Assembly: GCA_029194725.1 (NCBI GenBank)
Contig: JARFXQ010000006.1
Coordinates: 163,926 to 227,925 of the forward strand
Source: Nitrospira sp.
Lineage (GTDB): Bacteria > Nitrospirota > Nitrospiria > Nitrospirales > Nitrospiraceae
DNA length: 64,000 nt
Direction of reading: 5' to 3'
This document shows, one piece after another, positions 35,443 to 44,247 of the stretch (positions are counted from its first letter, which is position 1; every line of letters starts with the position of its first letter). Below the pieces are notes generated by a model that had not been told where the DNA came from, searched no databases, and was given only the letters and a program-made list of their open reading frames with translations. Made by a program: the position numbers and the translations under genes.

Positions 35443-36831
35443 AGTCCGTTGAAATATCCTGAGCGGCCTCCATGGTTGTCTCACGCGGCCTTCTTCGTCT
35501 GAACCAGTTGCGGCTCCGCGTGCACCGCCTCAATGGTTGTAATGACTTGCGCAATCTCGGCATAGCCCTTCACCCTCTTAAACCGGCTCTCGCAGGAGAG
35601 CAGCACGGTCCCCAGCCACCGCTGGAGCATCAGGCTGCCACGCGTACGCTTGATGTTGCGCTCGCTGTGCCGGACCAGTGAGAACATGCTCTCGATCGGG
35701 TTGGTGGACATCAGTGTCTTGCGCAGTAGTGCCGGCACCTTCAGTCGATGCAGCGTCAATAATTCTTCGAAGGCTTCCAGGAGCGAATCCGCGGCCGATT
35801 CGTTTTTGCTCCGCAGCCACGCTTCCAGTTCTCGCAACATCTGCCTGGCATCGGCGTAGCTCGTCTGCTCCAACGCCGTCTTGAGCTGCTGATGGGCGGC
35901 CTTGCGATCCTGTTTGGGTAAGTGCCGCTGCAGGTTCCGGCTCTTGTGAATGGCGCAGCGTTGGTGCACCAGCTTCTTGCCGAACCGTGCCCGGAGTGCT
36001 TTGAGTAGCCCGCTGCCGCCGTCAGTGACGAACAGGATCCGCTTGGAGAGCGCCAGCCCTCGACGCTCCAGGTCCCCGAACAGCGCCTCGCAGATCTCGT
36101 GATTCTCCGAGGAGCCTTGCCAGAACCCCAAGGCAATCTTCTCCCCGCTCCGGTCCACGCCGAGCGCCACGAGGAACGCCTCGCCGCCCCGGTGGATCGT
36201 GTCGAGGAACACCGCGAACGGTGCGCAGTCGGCCAGCGATCGTTGTTGGAATTCCTTCAGCTTCGTGGCCGTCAGCTCCACGAGCTTGCGTGAGACCGTG
36301 GAGGGGGACACCCCGAACGCCCCAGCCGCATGGAGCACGGTGTCGGCGTATTGCTGGGCCGACACTCCCCTGAGAATCTTCTCCAGCAGTTCCTCAGAGA
36401 ACGCCCCAGGGGCACGCATCCTGGCATAAGACTGGAGGGTCACCTCCCCCTGCTCCACGTGCCGCAGCCGGGGGCGCGTCACCTTGACCTTCTGGTCACC
36501 CATGAAGATCGATCCGTCCTCATGCGCCCACTTCTGGAGAGCAGGGTCCGTCGGATAGTAGTCAGGTCCCGTCACCTCTTCGCGCTCAATCAGCATGACA
36601 CTCTCGGCCACCATACGCCCCATCTCCAGCATCACCGCATCCAGCGCCTGCTTGCCCGAGTTGATGACGCGGACCATGGTCCCTAACATCCGTTCCTCGC
36701 CTGCCATCGCCCGCAGTCCCGCCATGGCGTGCTTCCGTTGCCTCGTGTCTCGTCTCATCGGTGGCTCCTTTGGTTATGGTTCCCGTGGAGTATTCCACGG
36801 AGGGAGCCACTCATTCAAAATTCAACGGACT
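35443..36831. mobile_element. IS256-family insertion sequence, 1.39 kb
   Basis: Inverted ends AGTCCGTTGAAATATCCTGAG (35443-35463) and, on the other strand at 36831, AGTCCGTTGAATTTTGAATGA bound the element. A 6-base direct repeat TCAATA flanks it (35437-35442 and 36832-36837), consistent with a target duplication; the family norm is 8-9 bases. The single transposase is intact. It appears recent. Confidence 0.85.
35481..36758 (-). CDS. IS256-family (mutator) transposase
   Basis: The 425-residue DDE enzyme of the mutator class shows Asp in FLDTIHRGGEAFLVALG, Asp in FVTDGGSGLLKALRARFG and Glu in STNPIESMFSLVRHSERNIKR. The helical insert that separates the second Asp and the Glu in this class contains QRCAIHKSRNLQRHLP (the C/H motif). 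The frame is complete with no visible lesions, so mobility is possible. It nearly fills the element. Confidence 0.92.
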   Translation of the reverse strand: MRRDTRQRKHAMAGLRAMAGEERMLGTMVRVINSGKQALDAVMLEMGRMVAESVMLIEREEVTGPDYYPTDPALQKWAHEDGSIFMGDQKVKVTRPRLRHVEQGEVTLQSYARMRAPGAFSEELLEKILRGVSAQQYADTVLHAAGAFGVSPSTVSRKLVELTATKLKEFQQRSLADCAPFAVFLDTIHRGGEAFLVALGVDRSGEKIALGFWQGSSENHEICEALFGDLERRGLALSKRILFVTDGGSGLLKALRARFGKKLVHQRCAIHKSRNLQRHLPKQDRKAAHQQLKTALEQTSYADARQMLRELEAWLRSKNESAADSLLEAFEELLTLHRLKVPALLRKTLMSTNPIESMFSLVRHSERNIKRTRGSLMLQRWLGTVLLSCESRFKRVKGYAEIAQVITTIEAVHAEPQLVQTKKAA

Positions 36832-36837
36832 TCAATA

Positions 36838-36990
36838 TAACTCCCAATCAGGGTCACAACAGTGGTAATGAGGCCTACCACCAACCGAATGGCGGGAAGG
36901 ATGAGTCATCGTCGGATACCGATTAGTTTTGGATCCACAGCAATGGAAATCGAGACGGGTTCTTCTGCGACTGTCACTTGGTTCGTCATG
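36838..36990 (-). pseudogene. 5' part of the interrupted small membrane gene
   Basis: ATG at 36990 follows AGGAG with good spacing and reads MTNQVTVAEEPVSISIAVDP, then KLIGIRR and TGA. Directly beyond the TGA in the same frame comes LILPAIRLVVGLITTVVTLI, a membrane helix that runs into the IS256-type insertion. Either the product is a 27-residue peptide or, more likely, a nonsense codon had already broken a small membrane protein. Confidence 0.45.
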
Positions 36991-37077
36991 GCCACATCTC
37001 CTATGAGCACTTGGCGAACGGTGGCAGGGGGTGGGGCCGTTGCAAATATGCTGAATCGATTCGCAATATAACGGTCA

Positions 37078-37770
37078 CTATGGCGAGAGGACGGAGCTCG
37101 CGCTTAGATCGCTGACGAACTGCTTGTAGATATCCTTGAGCATATCCGGGTAGTTGAAATCGTTCGGCATCGAGTAGATCCATCCCCATCTGCTGTAGGT
37201 TGGAACTTTGTAGGTTTTTGCGAATAGCTGGCGGTTTGAACTCGCATCGATACAGTGCAGTTCGACGGACAGATCGTTCGAGGCTGTCCCGGCTGGTAGG
37301 CCAACGACCCAAAGTAGAGAACCATACACGCTCAGGCCATATGAAAATACCTTCCCGGAGTATTCAGTATTGAGAATCTTTCCACTCACAATAATGTCGG
37401 CGTCGCCTCGTCCGAAATCGAAATGCGCTTCCTTAAAGATGCGAGCGTTCTGTACCTCCGACGCAAGAGCCTTGGGGAAGTCTTCTGTCGGCTTATAATT
37501 GATCCATAGATCTGAGAATACATGGTGTTGTGCCCCTTCAGGAACTTTGAGGTCTGCCCAACCAAAGGGAAACAAAGGGACTAGGTAAAACCTTATGTTG
37601 TTTGAGTTATTGTTTTCACGCAAGTCATCAAACGGCTGCACGACGGCTTTCTTGCTGCTCAGTGCCTGCTTGTCCTGGAACTGATTCGGCGCATATACCC
37701 ATGCTTTCTGAGACTGGCAACCCATTATCAGCAACGTCGACAGAATAAGGGCTGTCAATACCTTCCTCAT
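37078..37770 (-). CDS. Hypothetical lipoprotein
   Basis: This 230-residue product has a lipoprotein signal (LLIMGC, Cys18). A body follows with KKAVVQPFDDLRENNNSNN, ADIIVSGKILNTEYSGKVFSYGLS and a C-terminal helix (MLKDIYKQFVSDL). That pattern resembles outer-membrane lipoproteins with a GNA1162/LptE-like fold, but no family was firmly recognised. AAGGAGGTCTC precedes ATG 37770; an upstream in-frame start at 37836 would lie in the repeat zone. It is monocistronic. Confidence 0.7.
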   Translation of the reverse strand: MRKVLTALILSTLLIMGCQSQKAWVYAPNQFQDKQALSSKKAVVQPFDDLRENNNSNNIRFYLVPLFPFGWADLKVPEGAQHHVFSDLWINYKPTEDFPKALASEVQNARIFKEAHFDFGRGDADIIVSGKILNTEYSGKVFSYGLSVYGSLLWVVGLPAGTASNDLSVELHCIDASSNRQLFAKTYKVPTYSRWGWIYSMPNDFNYPDMLKDIYKQFVSDLSASSVLSP

Positions 37771-37814
37771 GAGACCTCCTTTAAGTATTGTGTCCCCTAA
37801 GTTCCGTCGAAAAT

Positions 37815-37890
37815 CCGTTCGCCCTGAGCTGGTCAAAGGGCGGGAGATTTCAGGCAGTTCCGTTCATGGTTCGACAGGCTCACCACGAAC
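37815..37890. repeat. Dispersed intergenic repeat, copy 1
   Basis: CCGTTCGCCCTGAGCTGGTC, then GGTTCGACAGGCTCACCACGAAC, form the two arms of an intergenic element related to those at 41407 and 48799. It sits in the 363-base gap before rqcH. The remaining gap (37891-38133) holds nothing recognisable. Confidence 0.55.
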
Positions 37891-38133
37891 GTATTTCTGG
37901 GACACGACATTTACAGGTTGTTGAAAAAATCATTATACCTCAGCTTGCGATCTCCATCGTTCATGGGTGATGTCCGGACTCCAATTCGTTTCAACGGCAC
38001 GTGCAGCGAATGTGCCGAGCGACGTATCCGTCAATTCGGACCGTTTTTAGCTACGGCAATGTCCGCTCGAGTGATTTCGAATTCATCCGGGCAGCATGGC
38101 TTGCATGGCTGCAATCAAACATTGTGAAGGTAC

Positions 38134-39573
38134 CTAAGAGCGTCCTCTCAGCTGATCAAGTCGGTGCCGATCCAACGCCACGAAGATCGATTTGTCTTGT
38201 GTGACGACAACCGCTCCTGGCGCCTGGCCCTTCGCCTTCTTCACCCACTTGCGCCGCGTATAGATCACATCGCCTTTACCGCTTTTCTTGAGATCACTGT
38301 AGAGCAGTGCCAACATGGCGGCGTCGCGGAGGGTTTCCGGTGGGGGATCGGTTCCTTTGCTCAATCTCACGACGACGTGAGAACCCGGCGTCCCGCGAGC
38401 GTGTAGCCAGAGATCGTCGCTCTTGGCCAGGCCGAACGTCAGCTCGTCGTTCTCTCGGGCATTGCGTCCGACGAAGATCGGCAGTCCATCCGTCGAGGTA
38501 AACCGACGGAACGGGCCATGGCGTTGATCAGCCGCGAGTTGATTCTTGTCGGTGGTTGCGCGAACGATGGAGAAGGCATTCAGGTGGGCAGGTGATACCG
38601 CCGCTGGAATCCAGGTTCCTTGCTCGATGTCCTTGAGCTCTTGGCGAATTCTACACACATCCTGCTCGGTTCGCTCGATACGTGGCCTGAGTTCACGTTC
38701 AGCGGCAAGAAATTTGCGATGTTTTCGAAAGTAGTCGTCCATGTTGCCCTGGGGAGATTTCATAGGGTCGAGCGGAATCGTGATGGTAGGAAGCCTGTCA
38801 TCGAAATAATCCGTCATCTCGATATGATCAGCTCCTTTCGCGATCGCACCGAGGTTAGCCTTGATCAATTCTCCATACTTGGCATAGTCGCGATAGGCGG
38901 TGGCTCTTGAGAGATCGCTACGCCAGGCCTCGATCAATCGTACTTGTTTCTTGAGTGACTTCTTGAGGAACCTTATGCGTAACTCTTTGGCCTGAACGAT
39001 CTCCCGTGCCGCATCCTGCCTCTGGTAGAACGCCTCGATTGCCGCTGAAACAGGAAACAGAGAGTCGGCGATTCCCGAGAACCGAACCGGCGTTCTTTCT
39101 TGGCGGATCTCACGGGCTGCTGGTGGTGCATAGAGTTGTCCGACAAGTGCTCGCTGGCCGGCGAGGTCTCTCAGCACTCGACGCTCGGCATCGAGGATCA
39201 AGACATTGGCCTTTTTGCCGGTCAATTCACACAGGATCGTGCGGGACCCTTCCTTCCCAGTGGCTTGAATCTCAACGATGCGATCATTCGCGACTTGGTG
39301 GATACCGTCAATTCTCGCTCCGTGGAAATGGGCTCTCATGAATTGACAGAAGGGCGAAGGCGCTGGTGGATTAGGCTGTGAGCGGCTCGCGAGATGCAGT
39401 CGAGTAGTTTCCGGCTCGCAGGAGATCACGAGCCGATGTGTCTGCCCCGGTACCCGAACCTCGAACACCAAGGTATGGACGGTCGGTTGATGAATCTTTT
39501 GAATCCATCCTCTACGCAGAACGGGAGAAATCTCATGGAGCACCTGCATGATCTCGTCAGCATTCAACGCCAT
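38134..39573 (-). CDS. rqcH: RqcH/Rqc2 family protein (NFACT)
   Basis: This ribosome-associated quality-control factor recruits tRNA-Ala to stalled 50S subunits and drives C-terminal alanine tailing. The 479-residue protein has an N-terminal NFACT-N domain (residues 1-180, with FCQFMRAHFHGARI), a helical coiled middle (about 190-330) and the C-terminal NFACT-R domain (GLPIFVGRNARENDELTF, LAKSDDLWLHARGTPGSHVV). The order is standard and the length a little shorter than the usual 560-580. It is divergent from the HExxH gene. Confidence 0.9.
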   Translation of the reverse strand: MALNADEIMQVLHEISPVLRRGWIQKIHQPTVHTLVFEVRVPGQTHRLVISCEPETTRLHLASRSQPNPPAPSPFCQFMRAHFHGARIDGIHQVANDRIVEIQATGKEGSRTILCELTGKKANVLILDAERRVLRDLAGQRALVGQLYAPPAAREIRQERTPVRFSGIADSLFPVSAAIEAFYQRQDAAREIVQAKELRIRFLKKSLKKQVRLIEAWRSDLSRATAYRDYAKYGELIKANLGAIAKGADHIEMTDYFDDRLPTITIPLDPMKSPQGNMDDYFRKHRKFLAAERELRPRIERTEQDVCRIRQELKDIEQGTWIPAAVSPAHLNAFSIVRATTDKNQLAADQRHGPFRRFTSTDGLPIFVGRNARENDELTFGLAKSDDLWLHARGTPGSHVVVRLSKGTDPPPETLRDAAMLALLYSDLKKSGKGDVIYTRRKWVKKAKGQAPGAVVVTQDKSIFVALDRHRLDQLRGRS

Positions 39574-39796
39574 GAGTCAATTCCGATGTCGGCTCGACAG
39601 GCCACTGCCTATTTCCCCATGCCTGATAGCGTCACAAACTTCTTGACGCAAGGACAACCGTTTAAACCGTCACTCTACGATGTGCCGCAAGGACCTGCAA
39701 GCGCAAGACCGATCCGGCATCCTCGCATAGCCTGCTTGCGTCCTCTCTCCCGCTACGCTAGAGTCCTCTCGGCAGTTCACGCCTAGTTGTTCCGCC

Positions 39797-41362
39797 ATGC
39801 CCCTTCTCGATCCGCAACGGCTCACGCAATTACAGGATGAGTTTCGCCTCTCGATGCGGCGGTTGTTGATCGACCTCTGCCGGGAACTGCATGCAGCCTA
39901 TTCTGATCTGGCCAGAGAATTGACACTCTCGACCGGGTTCTTTGACAGCCTCCACTCAAACCTCAAACTGGAGGCCTATTCCAACTGGAAAGTTGTCGGA
40001 TGGATCGAGACACTGAATGACCTCGTGTATTTCTTGGATGTGCTCAGGCAGCTTAAGAAGGAACAGGATCGGCCTGAGTTTGCAGAACAGTTGTTGGACG
40101 AATGTCGGGAGAAGTTTTTTGAACATGGCTATCTGGATGATCTCTTTCCGAAGGGACGACCTCACGCGAGTGGATTGGAGAAGCGGCTGTTCGCGCTATG
40201 CCGACGATTGGCGCAGGAATTGACCCAGGAGTTTCTCTGGTTTGATCCCGCGTCGTTGATCAAGTGGTGCGGTCAGAGGAAGATGGGATCATGGGATGTG
40301 TCAGGATTGCTGGTGGATAACTTCGAACGCAGCGAAGCAGCAGGAACGCTCTCCGTGGGCCTCGATGGAGGATGGTGCTCAGCGCCGCATGAGGTACAGC
40401 GAGCATTGAGGCAGTCGTCAGGACGCGTCGCGTTTCGAATAGAGCCGACCGGGATCACAGCGAAGACCGGCAAGATAGTTTCCTCAATATGGCTGAGATG
40501 GGGAGAAATGGGGCGAGGGCAGTGGGCGTACCATGCACCAATTGTTGCCATTCAAACCGACAACGGTCCGATCACCGTCGGCCCGACCCTTGTCTATGGG
40601 AAGGGCAGACAACCCAAGACAGTGAAACCCACTGCACAGCGACAGGTGGAGCGTATCGCTCGCGCCTGGCACACCATCCGACACGCTTGGCCTGAAGGTC
40701 ACGATGTGCTGGCGCTCTTAACTTTCCGCGTTGTCCCACTGCAGGCAAAGGGGGTTGTCAGTTTCAGCTACCGGCATCGGCCAGGACTCTCATTCATCAA
40801 CTGTTTCGATCGTGGCAATCTCGATTTGATTGACGACCTGATCCATGAGAACAGCCATCATCACTTGAACCTCTTATTAAGAAAGTATGTCATGTACCGT
40901 CGGGACCATCACCAGCAGATCTTCTACTCACCGTGGCGACGGAGCCTCCGGCCGCTGCGCGGCATTCTGCATGCGACCTTTACCTTCACCATGGGAGCGC
41001 TCTTATTCCAGCGGCTTTCGTCCTGGGCTTCGGGACGAGATGGGACGGCAAGATGGAAGCAGGCCGGTCTTACACAGCGAGACTTGCAACGAGCGCGGTT
41101 TCGTTGTTTGGAGGAGATCGCGTCGGTCCGTTACTCACTACAAGATCTGCAGTACGCAGATCACCATCTCGGATGGATCACCGGTTCGGGTCGGCGCTTA
41201 GTCGGACAACTGACCGAGACGATTGAACAGGTTGAACGTGAGAGTGACCGATTTAAACGAGAAGTCGAACGTTCCCCCTTAGGCCAGGCCCTGCGGAAGC
41301 ATGTCAAAGAACTTCAACAAGCCCGCCGAACTCATGGACCGGTCCGGTTAGGGGAGGTGTAG
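39797..41362 (+). CDS. Stand-alone HExxH-type protein (putative peptide beta-hydroxylase-like)
   Basis: The 521-residue protein contains HENSH (residues 350-354) in DDLIHENSHHHLNLLL, followed by IFYSPWRRSLRPLRGILHATFTF. This combination matches the HEXXH-motif putative peptide modification family (TIGR04267-like), which includes 2-oxoglutarate-dependent peptide hydroxylases that act on ribosomal peptides. No precursor peptide or other RiPP enzyme is seen nearby. The N-terminal 300 residues are helical. A zinc protease is the simpler alternative. It starts 12 bases after a TAG in a G+C-rich spacer, divergent from rqcH. Confidence 0.65.
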   Translation: MPLLDPQRLTQLQDEFRLSMRRLLIDLCRELHAAYSDLARELTLSTGFFDSLHSNLKLEAYSNWKVVGWIETLNDLVYFLDVLRQLKKEQDRPEFAEQLLDECREKFFEHGYLDDLFPKGRPHASGLEKRLFALCRRLAQELTQEFLWFDPASLIKWCGQRKMGSWDVSGLLVDNFERSEAAGTLSVGLDGGWCSAPHEVQRALRQSSGRVAFRIEPTGITAKTGKIVSSIWLRWGEMGRGQWAYHAPIVAIQTDNGPITVGPTLVYGKGRQPKTVKPTAQRQVERIARAWHTIRHAWPEGHDVLALLTFRVVPLQAKGVVSFSYRHRPGLSFINCFDRGNLDLIDDLIHENSHHHLNLLLRKYVMYRRDHHQQIFYSPWRRSLRPLRGILHATFTFTMGALLFQRLSSWASGRDGTARWKQAGLTQRDLQRARFRCLEEIASVRYSLQDLQYADHHLGWITGSGRRLVGQLTETIEQVERESDRFKREVERSPLGQALRKHVKELQQARRTHGPVRLGEV

Positions 41363-41406
41363 CGGAATGAACGAGATCAACCTCTAGCAGGCTCCGGAAA
41401 AACCAT

Positions 41407-41490
41407 CCGTTCATCCTTCGAGAGCCTCAGGACGAACGGAGTGGTCATTGAATTTGGAGAGGTTTTCCGTTCGTGCCTGTCGAAGCACAC
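41407..41490. repeat. Dispersed intergenic repeat, copy 2 (inverted)
   Basis: On the minus strand this copy reads GTGCTTCGACAGGCACGAAC, GGAAAACCTCT, then CAATGACCACTCCGTTCGTC and CTGAGGCTCTCGAAGGATGAAC. It matches the copy at 48799 almost throughout except for a deletion of about 25 bases. Confidence 0.7.
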
Positions 41491-41520
41491 AATTCGAATT
41501 TTTCCGCAGCCTGCTGGAGG

Positions 41521-41967
41521 TTACTTCTTTCGCAACCCGAAAATTGCTCCGGCGCCGGCTGCCCCGGCTGCGGGGAGATACCCGGCCATCACTTCCTTGA
41601 AACTCTGCGCTTTGCCCCGAGCCCAATCAAGCGTACGAGTCGTATCCGCTTGAATCAAGGTCCAATCCAGGTGAATCCAGCCTGTGGTTTTGAGGATGGC
41701 GATGAGCACCAGCAATGAGCCGGCGATCAACAGAGCGAGTTTCACGGTTTTTCGGAATGCCCAGCCGATCAAGAACCCGCCGAGAAAGCTGGCCCCCCCA
41801 CGAGCGAGGGCCGGCGACATCATGTCGGTGAGCCAGGCGCCGACCCCGGCAACGGTCGTCGCGCTGGCTGCGAGGAACGACTTGGCCGCCCAGGGAGGGT
41901 CGGACGCGAGTGATCCCAGTGCCTTGGCTAAGGCACCGCTTTGAGTCTGAGCTGGTACGTCGCTCAT
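41521..41967 (-). CDS. FUN14 family membrane protein
   Basis: This is a 148-residue membrane protein with glycine-rich helices (ARGGASFLGGFLIGWAFRKT, VKLALLIAGSLLVLIAILKT) and a C-terminal GYLPAAGAAGAGAIFGLRKK. These are hallmarks of the FUN14 domain family (FUNDC1 relatives in mitochondria; unknown role in bacteria). The start ATG overlaps the stop of the upstream metallopeptidase gene by 4 bases, so the two are co-translated. Confidence 0.8.
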   Translation of the reverse strand: MSDVPAQTQSGALAKALGSLASDPPWAAKSFLAASATTVAGVGAWLTDMMSPALARGGASFLGGFLIGWAFRKTVKLALLIAGSLLVLIAILKTTGWIHLDWTLIQADTTRTLDWARGKAQSFKEVMAGYLPAAGAAGAGAIFGLRKK

Positions 41968-42824
41968 AGTCGTTTCCTGTCGAATGTATTGCAGGCAGAC
42001 GGATCACCGGACTCGAGTCCGCGTTTGAGCCAGGTCATCCGTTGTTCAGATGAGCCGTGTGTCCAGCTTTCCGGCTGAACATGGCCACGAGACATTTTTT
42101 GCAATCGATCATCACCAATGGCCGCTGCCGCGCGGAGTCCTTCCTCGAAATCCCCAGGTTCGATCAAATTTCGTTCACGATTGGCGTGATAACCCCAGAC
42201 ACCGGCATAACAGTCTGCTTGAAGCTCCATCCGAACCGAAAGCGCGTTTGCTTCCACTTCAGACACCTCTCGTCGCAGGCGATGTACTTTTTCGGCGACA
42301 CCAAGGAGATTTTGCACGTGATGGCCGACCTCATGGGCGATCACATAGGCTTGAGCAAAGTCACCAGCCGCCCCTAGACGATGCGCCATTTCGTCGAAGA
42401 ACGCAAGGTCCAAATAGACCCGGCGATCGTTGGGGCAGTAGAACGGCCCAACAGCCGACGACGTCGTGCCGCAGGCCGACTGCACGGCTCCTGAAAAGAG
42501 CACCAAACGAGGCTCCTCGTACCGAGGACCGAGAAGATTTTTCCAAGTCGTTTCGGTGTCTGCAAGGACGACGGAGGCAAACTTGCCTAGTCGGTCTTGA
42601 GGGGCGCCGACCGGGCCGGATTCAGATGGGGCCGACAGCTCAGTCATACTCTGGACGCCGCTGAGGAGATTCAGCACGGTCAGGGGATTGACGCCTGTGA
42701 AATAACTGACTGCGAGCGCCAGTACAACGGTACCGATGCCGAGGCCGCCTCTCCCCATACGGGCCGGGCCCATGCCGCGACGATCTTCAATGTTGTCGCT
42801 TTCGCGTTGGTCGTCGATGCGCAT
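41964..42824 (-). CDS. ypfJ: YpfJ-type neutral zinc metallopeptidase
   Basis: The 286-residue protein has an N-terminal membrane helix (GIGTVVLALAVSYFTGV) and a periplasmic metallopeptidase domain. The zinc site HEVGHH is at 164-169 in AYVIAHEVGHHVQNLLG. FYCPNDRRVYLDLAFFDE precedes it and the third ligand region ELQADCYAGVW follows, as in the YpfJ/KPN_02809 family. The substrate is unknown. It is the first gene of a pair with FUN14. Confidence 0.9.
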   Translation of the reverse strand: MRIDDQRESDNIEDRRGMGPARMGRGGLGIGTVVLALAVSYFTGVNPLTVLNLLSGVQSMTELSAPSESGPVGAPQDRLGKFASVVLADTETTWKNLLGPRYEEPRLVLFSGAVQSACGTTSSAVGPFYCPNDRRVYLDLAFFDEMAHRLGAAGDFAQAYVIAHEVGHHVQNLLGVAEKVHRLRREVSEVEANALSVRMELQADCYAGVWGYHANRERNLIEPGDFEEGLRAAAAIGDDRLQKMSRGHVQPESWTHGSSEQRMTWLKRGLESGDPSACNTFDRKRL

Positions 42825-42851
42825 AGGCGACCTCCCTCACGGAGTACACAC

Positions 42852-43508
42852 TCAGTCCGCTTCCTTTTCCATTGTCTGAATGAACTTGTCGGCTTCGGCG
42901 ATGGAACGGTTCATATCCTTGACCAGCTGATCGACCTGCGCATCCACTTTGACGAGTTCTCCTTTGATGGCGGAGAGCGCGCGCGCGTTTAAATTGTGTT
43001 TCAGGTAGAGGACCTGATCGCGCAGGGGTTTGAGGACCGGTTCGATCCGCTGCTCCGCGCGCTTCATGGCCGCAAGCATCTCTCGGTAGCGGCCCTTTGT
43101 TTGAGTGAGTTTGGCCTGGCTCTTCCGGCGCAGGTCGGCGCTCGAGTATTCACCGAGCTCTTTCTCCCACTCCGAAAAGAGCGCATCGGCCACGCTTTCG
43201 ACGTCCGCGATGCGCTTCCGGACCGCCTCGGCACTGTCTTCGCTTGTCTCCAGTTCACCGTTCAGTTTCTTATAGGTGGCTTCCAGATCTCCTCCTTCAT
43301 AGGAGACCACCTTGCCGAATTGCTCCAGGGTGCTCTGAATCTCTTTTTTCGCATCTTCTTGCGCATCCCTTGCGGATTTAACACGACTACTGAGGATGTC
43401 GCGTTTGGCATAGCCCATCTTTTCCATAGTCGCCAGGTAAGCCTTATCGCAGGAAGACAGGCTCGCGGACATGAACACCAGCATGATGGCCAGTACGAAT
43501 CGCAACAT
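42852..43508 (-). CDS. DUF2959 family lipoprotein
   Basis: The protein is about 218 residues with a lipoprotein signal (MSASLSSC) and a long helical, probably coiled-coil body. KMGYAKRDILSSRVKSARDA, EQFGKVVSYEGGDLEATYKK and DVLYLKHNLNARA-like segments are the DUF2959 pattern. The function is unknown. ATG 43508 has AGAGGTG upstream; an in-frame GTG two codons earlier is an alternative. It lies 27 bases upstream of ypfJ and may share its transcript. Confidence 0.85.
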   Translation of the reverse strand: MLRFVLAIMLVFMSASLSSCDKAYLATMEKMGYAKRDILSSRVKSARDAQEDAKKEIQSTLEQFGKVVSYEGGDLEATYKKLNGELETSEDSAEAVRKRIADVESVADALFSEWEKELGEYSSADLRRKSQAKLTQTKGRYREMLAAMKRAEQRIEPVLKPLRDQVLYLKHNLNARALSAIKGELVKVDAQVDQLVKDMNRSIAEADKFIQTMEKEAD

Positions 43509-43673
43509 GATCACCTCTCTACGCGGAGTGGGGGAAGGGTCGGTGACCCAGAAAAGTCGCCCTAGGACGCTGCATCATAGCTGAAGAACATTCACGGGAG
43601 AAAGCCCCTAAGGCGTCGTTCTCGCAAACCAGGACGAGTAGAATCAGCGTTGCCACCGCGCTATAGTGTGGAC

Positions 43674-44225
43674 ATGCATCTCAAGCCATTCAATCCGTGG
43701 TGGGCTGCGTTGGTTTTGACGGCAGCCTGTTCCTCACAACAAGTGATTCCTGAAGAACTGGAGCCACTCATCGACCGAGCGGTCTTGTTTCGTGAACTTG
43801 CGACTGCTCCTGATTCATACCAGGGCAAAATCGTGATATTCGGCGGGGAGGTGTTGAAGGCGAAACGACTGAAGGGTGGGACACAGATCGAGCTTCTGCA
43901 ATTGCCGCTCGATAGGGGCGAGAAACCGATTCTCGACCGACAACGATCGCAGGGGCGGTTCCTCGCAATTCAGCAGGAGTTTCTCGACCCCGCGACCGTC
44001 GTCAAAGGAACAACGATGACAATCGTTGGAGAAGTGTCCGATGCTAAGACCGAACCCCTTGACGACGTCCAGTATCGGTACCCTGTGTTGATCGTGAAAC
44101 ATCTACACACTTGGCCGGCTCAATCCTATGGCTCTGCCTATCCTCGCCCTGGATTTTCGATCGGCGTCGGAGGTGGCACAGGAGGGAGCATCGGCGGAGG
44201 CGGTGGATTCCGCCTGGGATTCTGA
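43674..44225 (+). CDS. slp: Slp family outer-membrane lipoprotein
   Basis: The 183-residue lipoprotein has a signal ending in LTAACSS. The Slp family (starvation-inducible, linked to carbon starvation and acid resistance) is indicated by FRELATAPDSYQGKIVIFGG, LLQLPLDRGEKPI, GRFLAIQQEFLDPA and VSDAKTEPLDDVQYRYPVL. It ends in a Gly-rich tail, the usual Slp ending. I chose ATG 43674 because the signal fits better than from the ATG 8 codons upstream. It is convergent with the transporter operon. Confidence 0.85.
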   Translation: MHLKPFNPWWAALVLTAACSSQQVIPEELEPLIDRAVLFRELATAPDSYQGKIVIFGGEVLKAKRLKGGTQIELLQLPLDRGEKPILDRQRSQGRFLAIQQEFLDPATVVKGTTMTIVGEVSDAKTEPLDDVQYRYPVLIVKHLHTWPAQSYGSAYPRPGFSIGVGGGTGGSIGGGGGFRLGF

Positions 44226-44247
44226 CGGCGGTTGTGCGGCGGCGCTC

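Noticed and set aside
37788..38127. Open frames in the gap before rqcH
   Set aside because: They are composed of the dispersed repeat and low-quality sequence, with no conserved motif.
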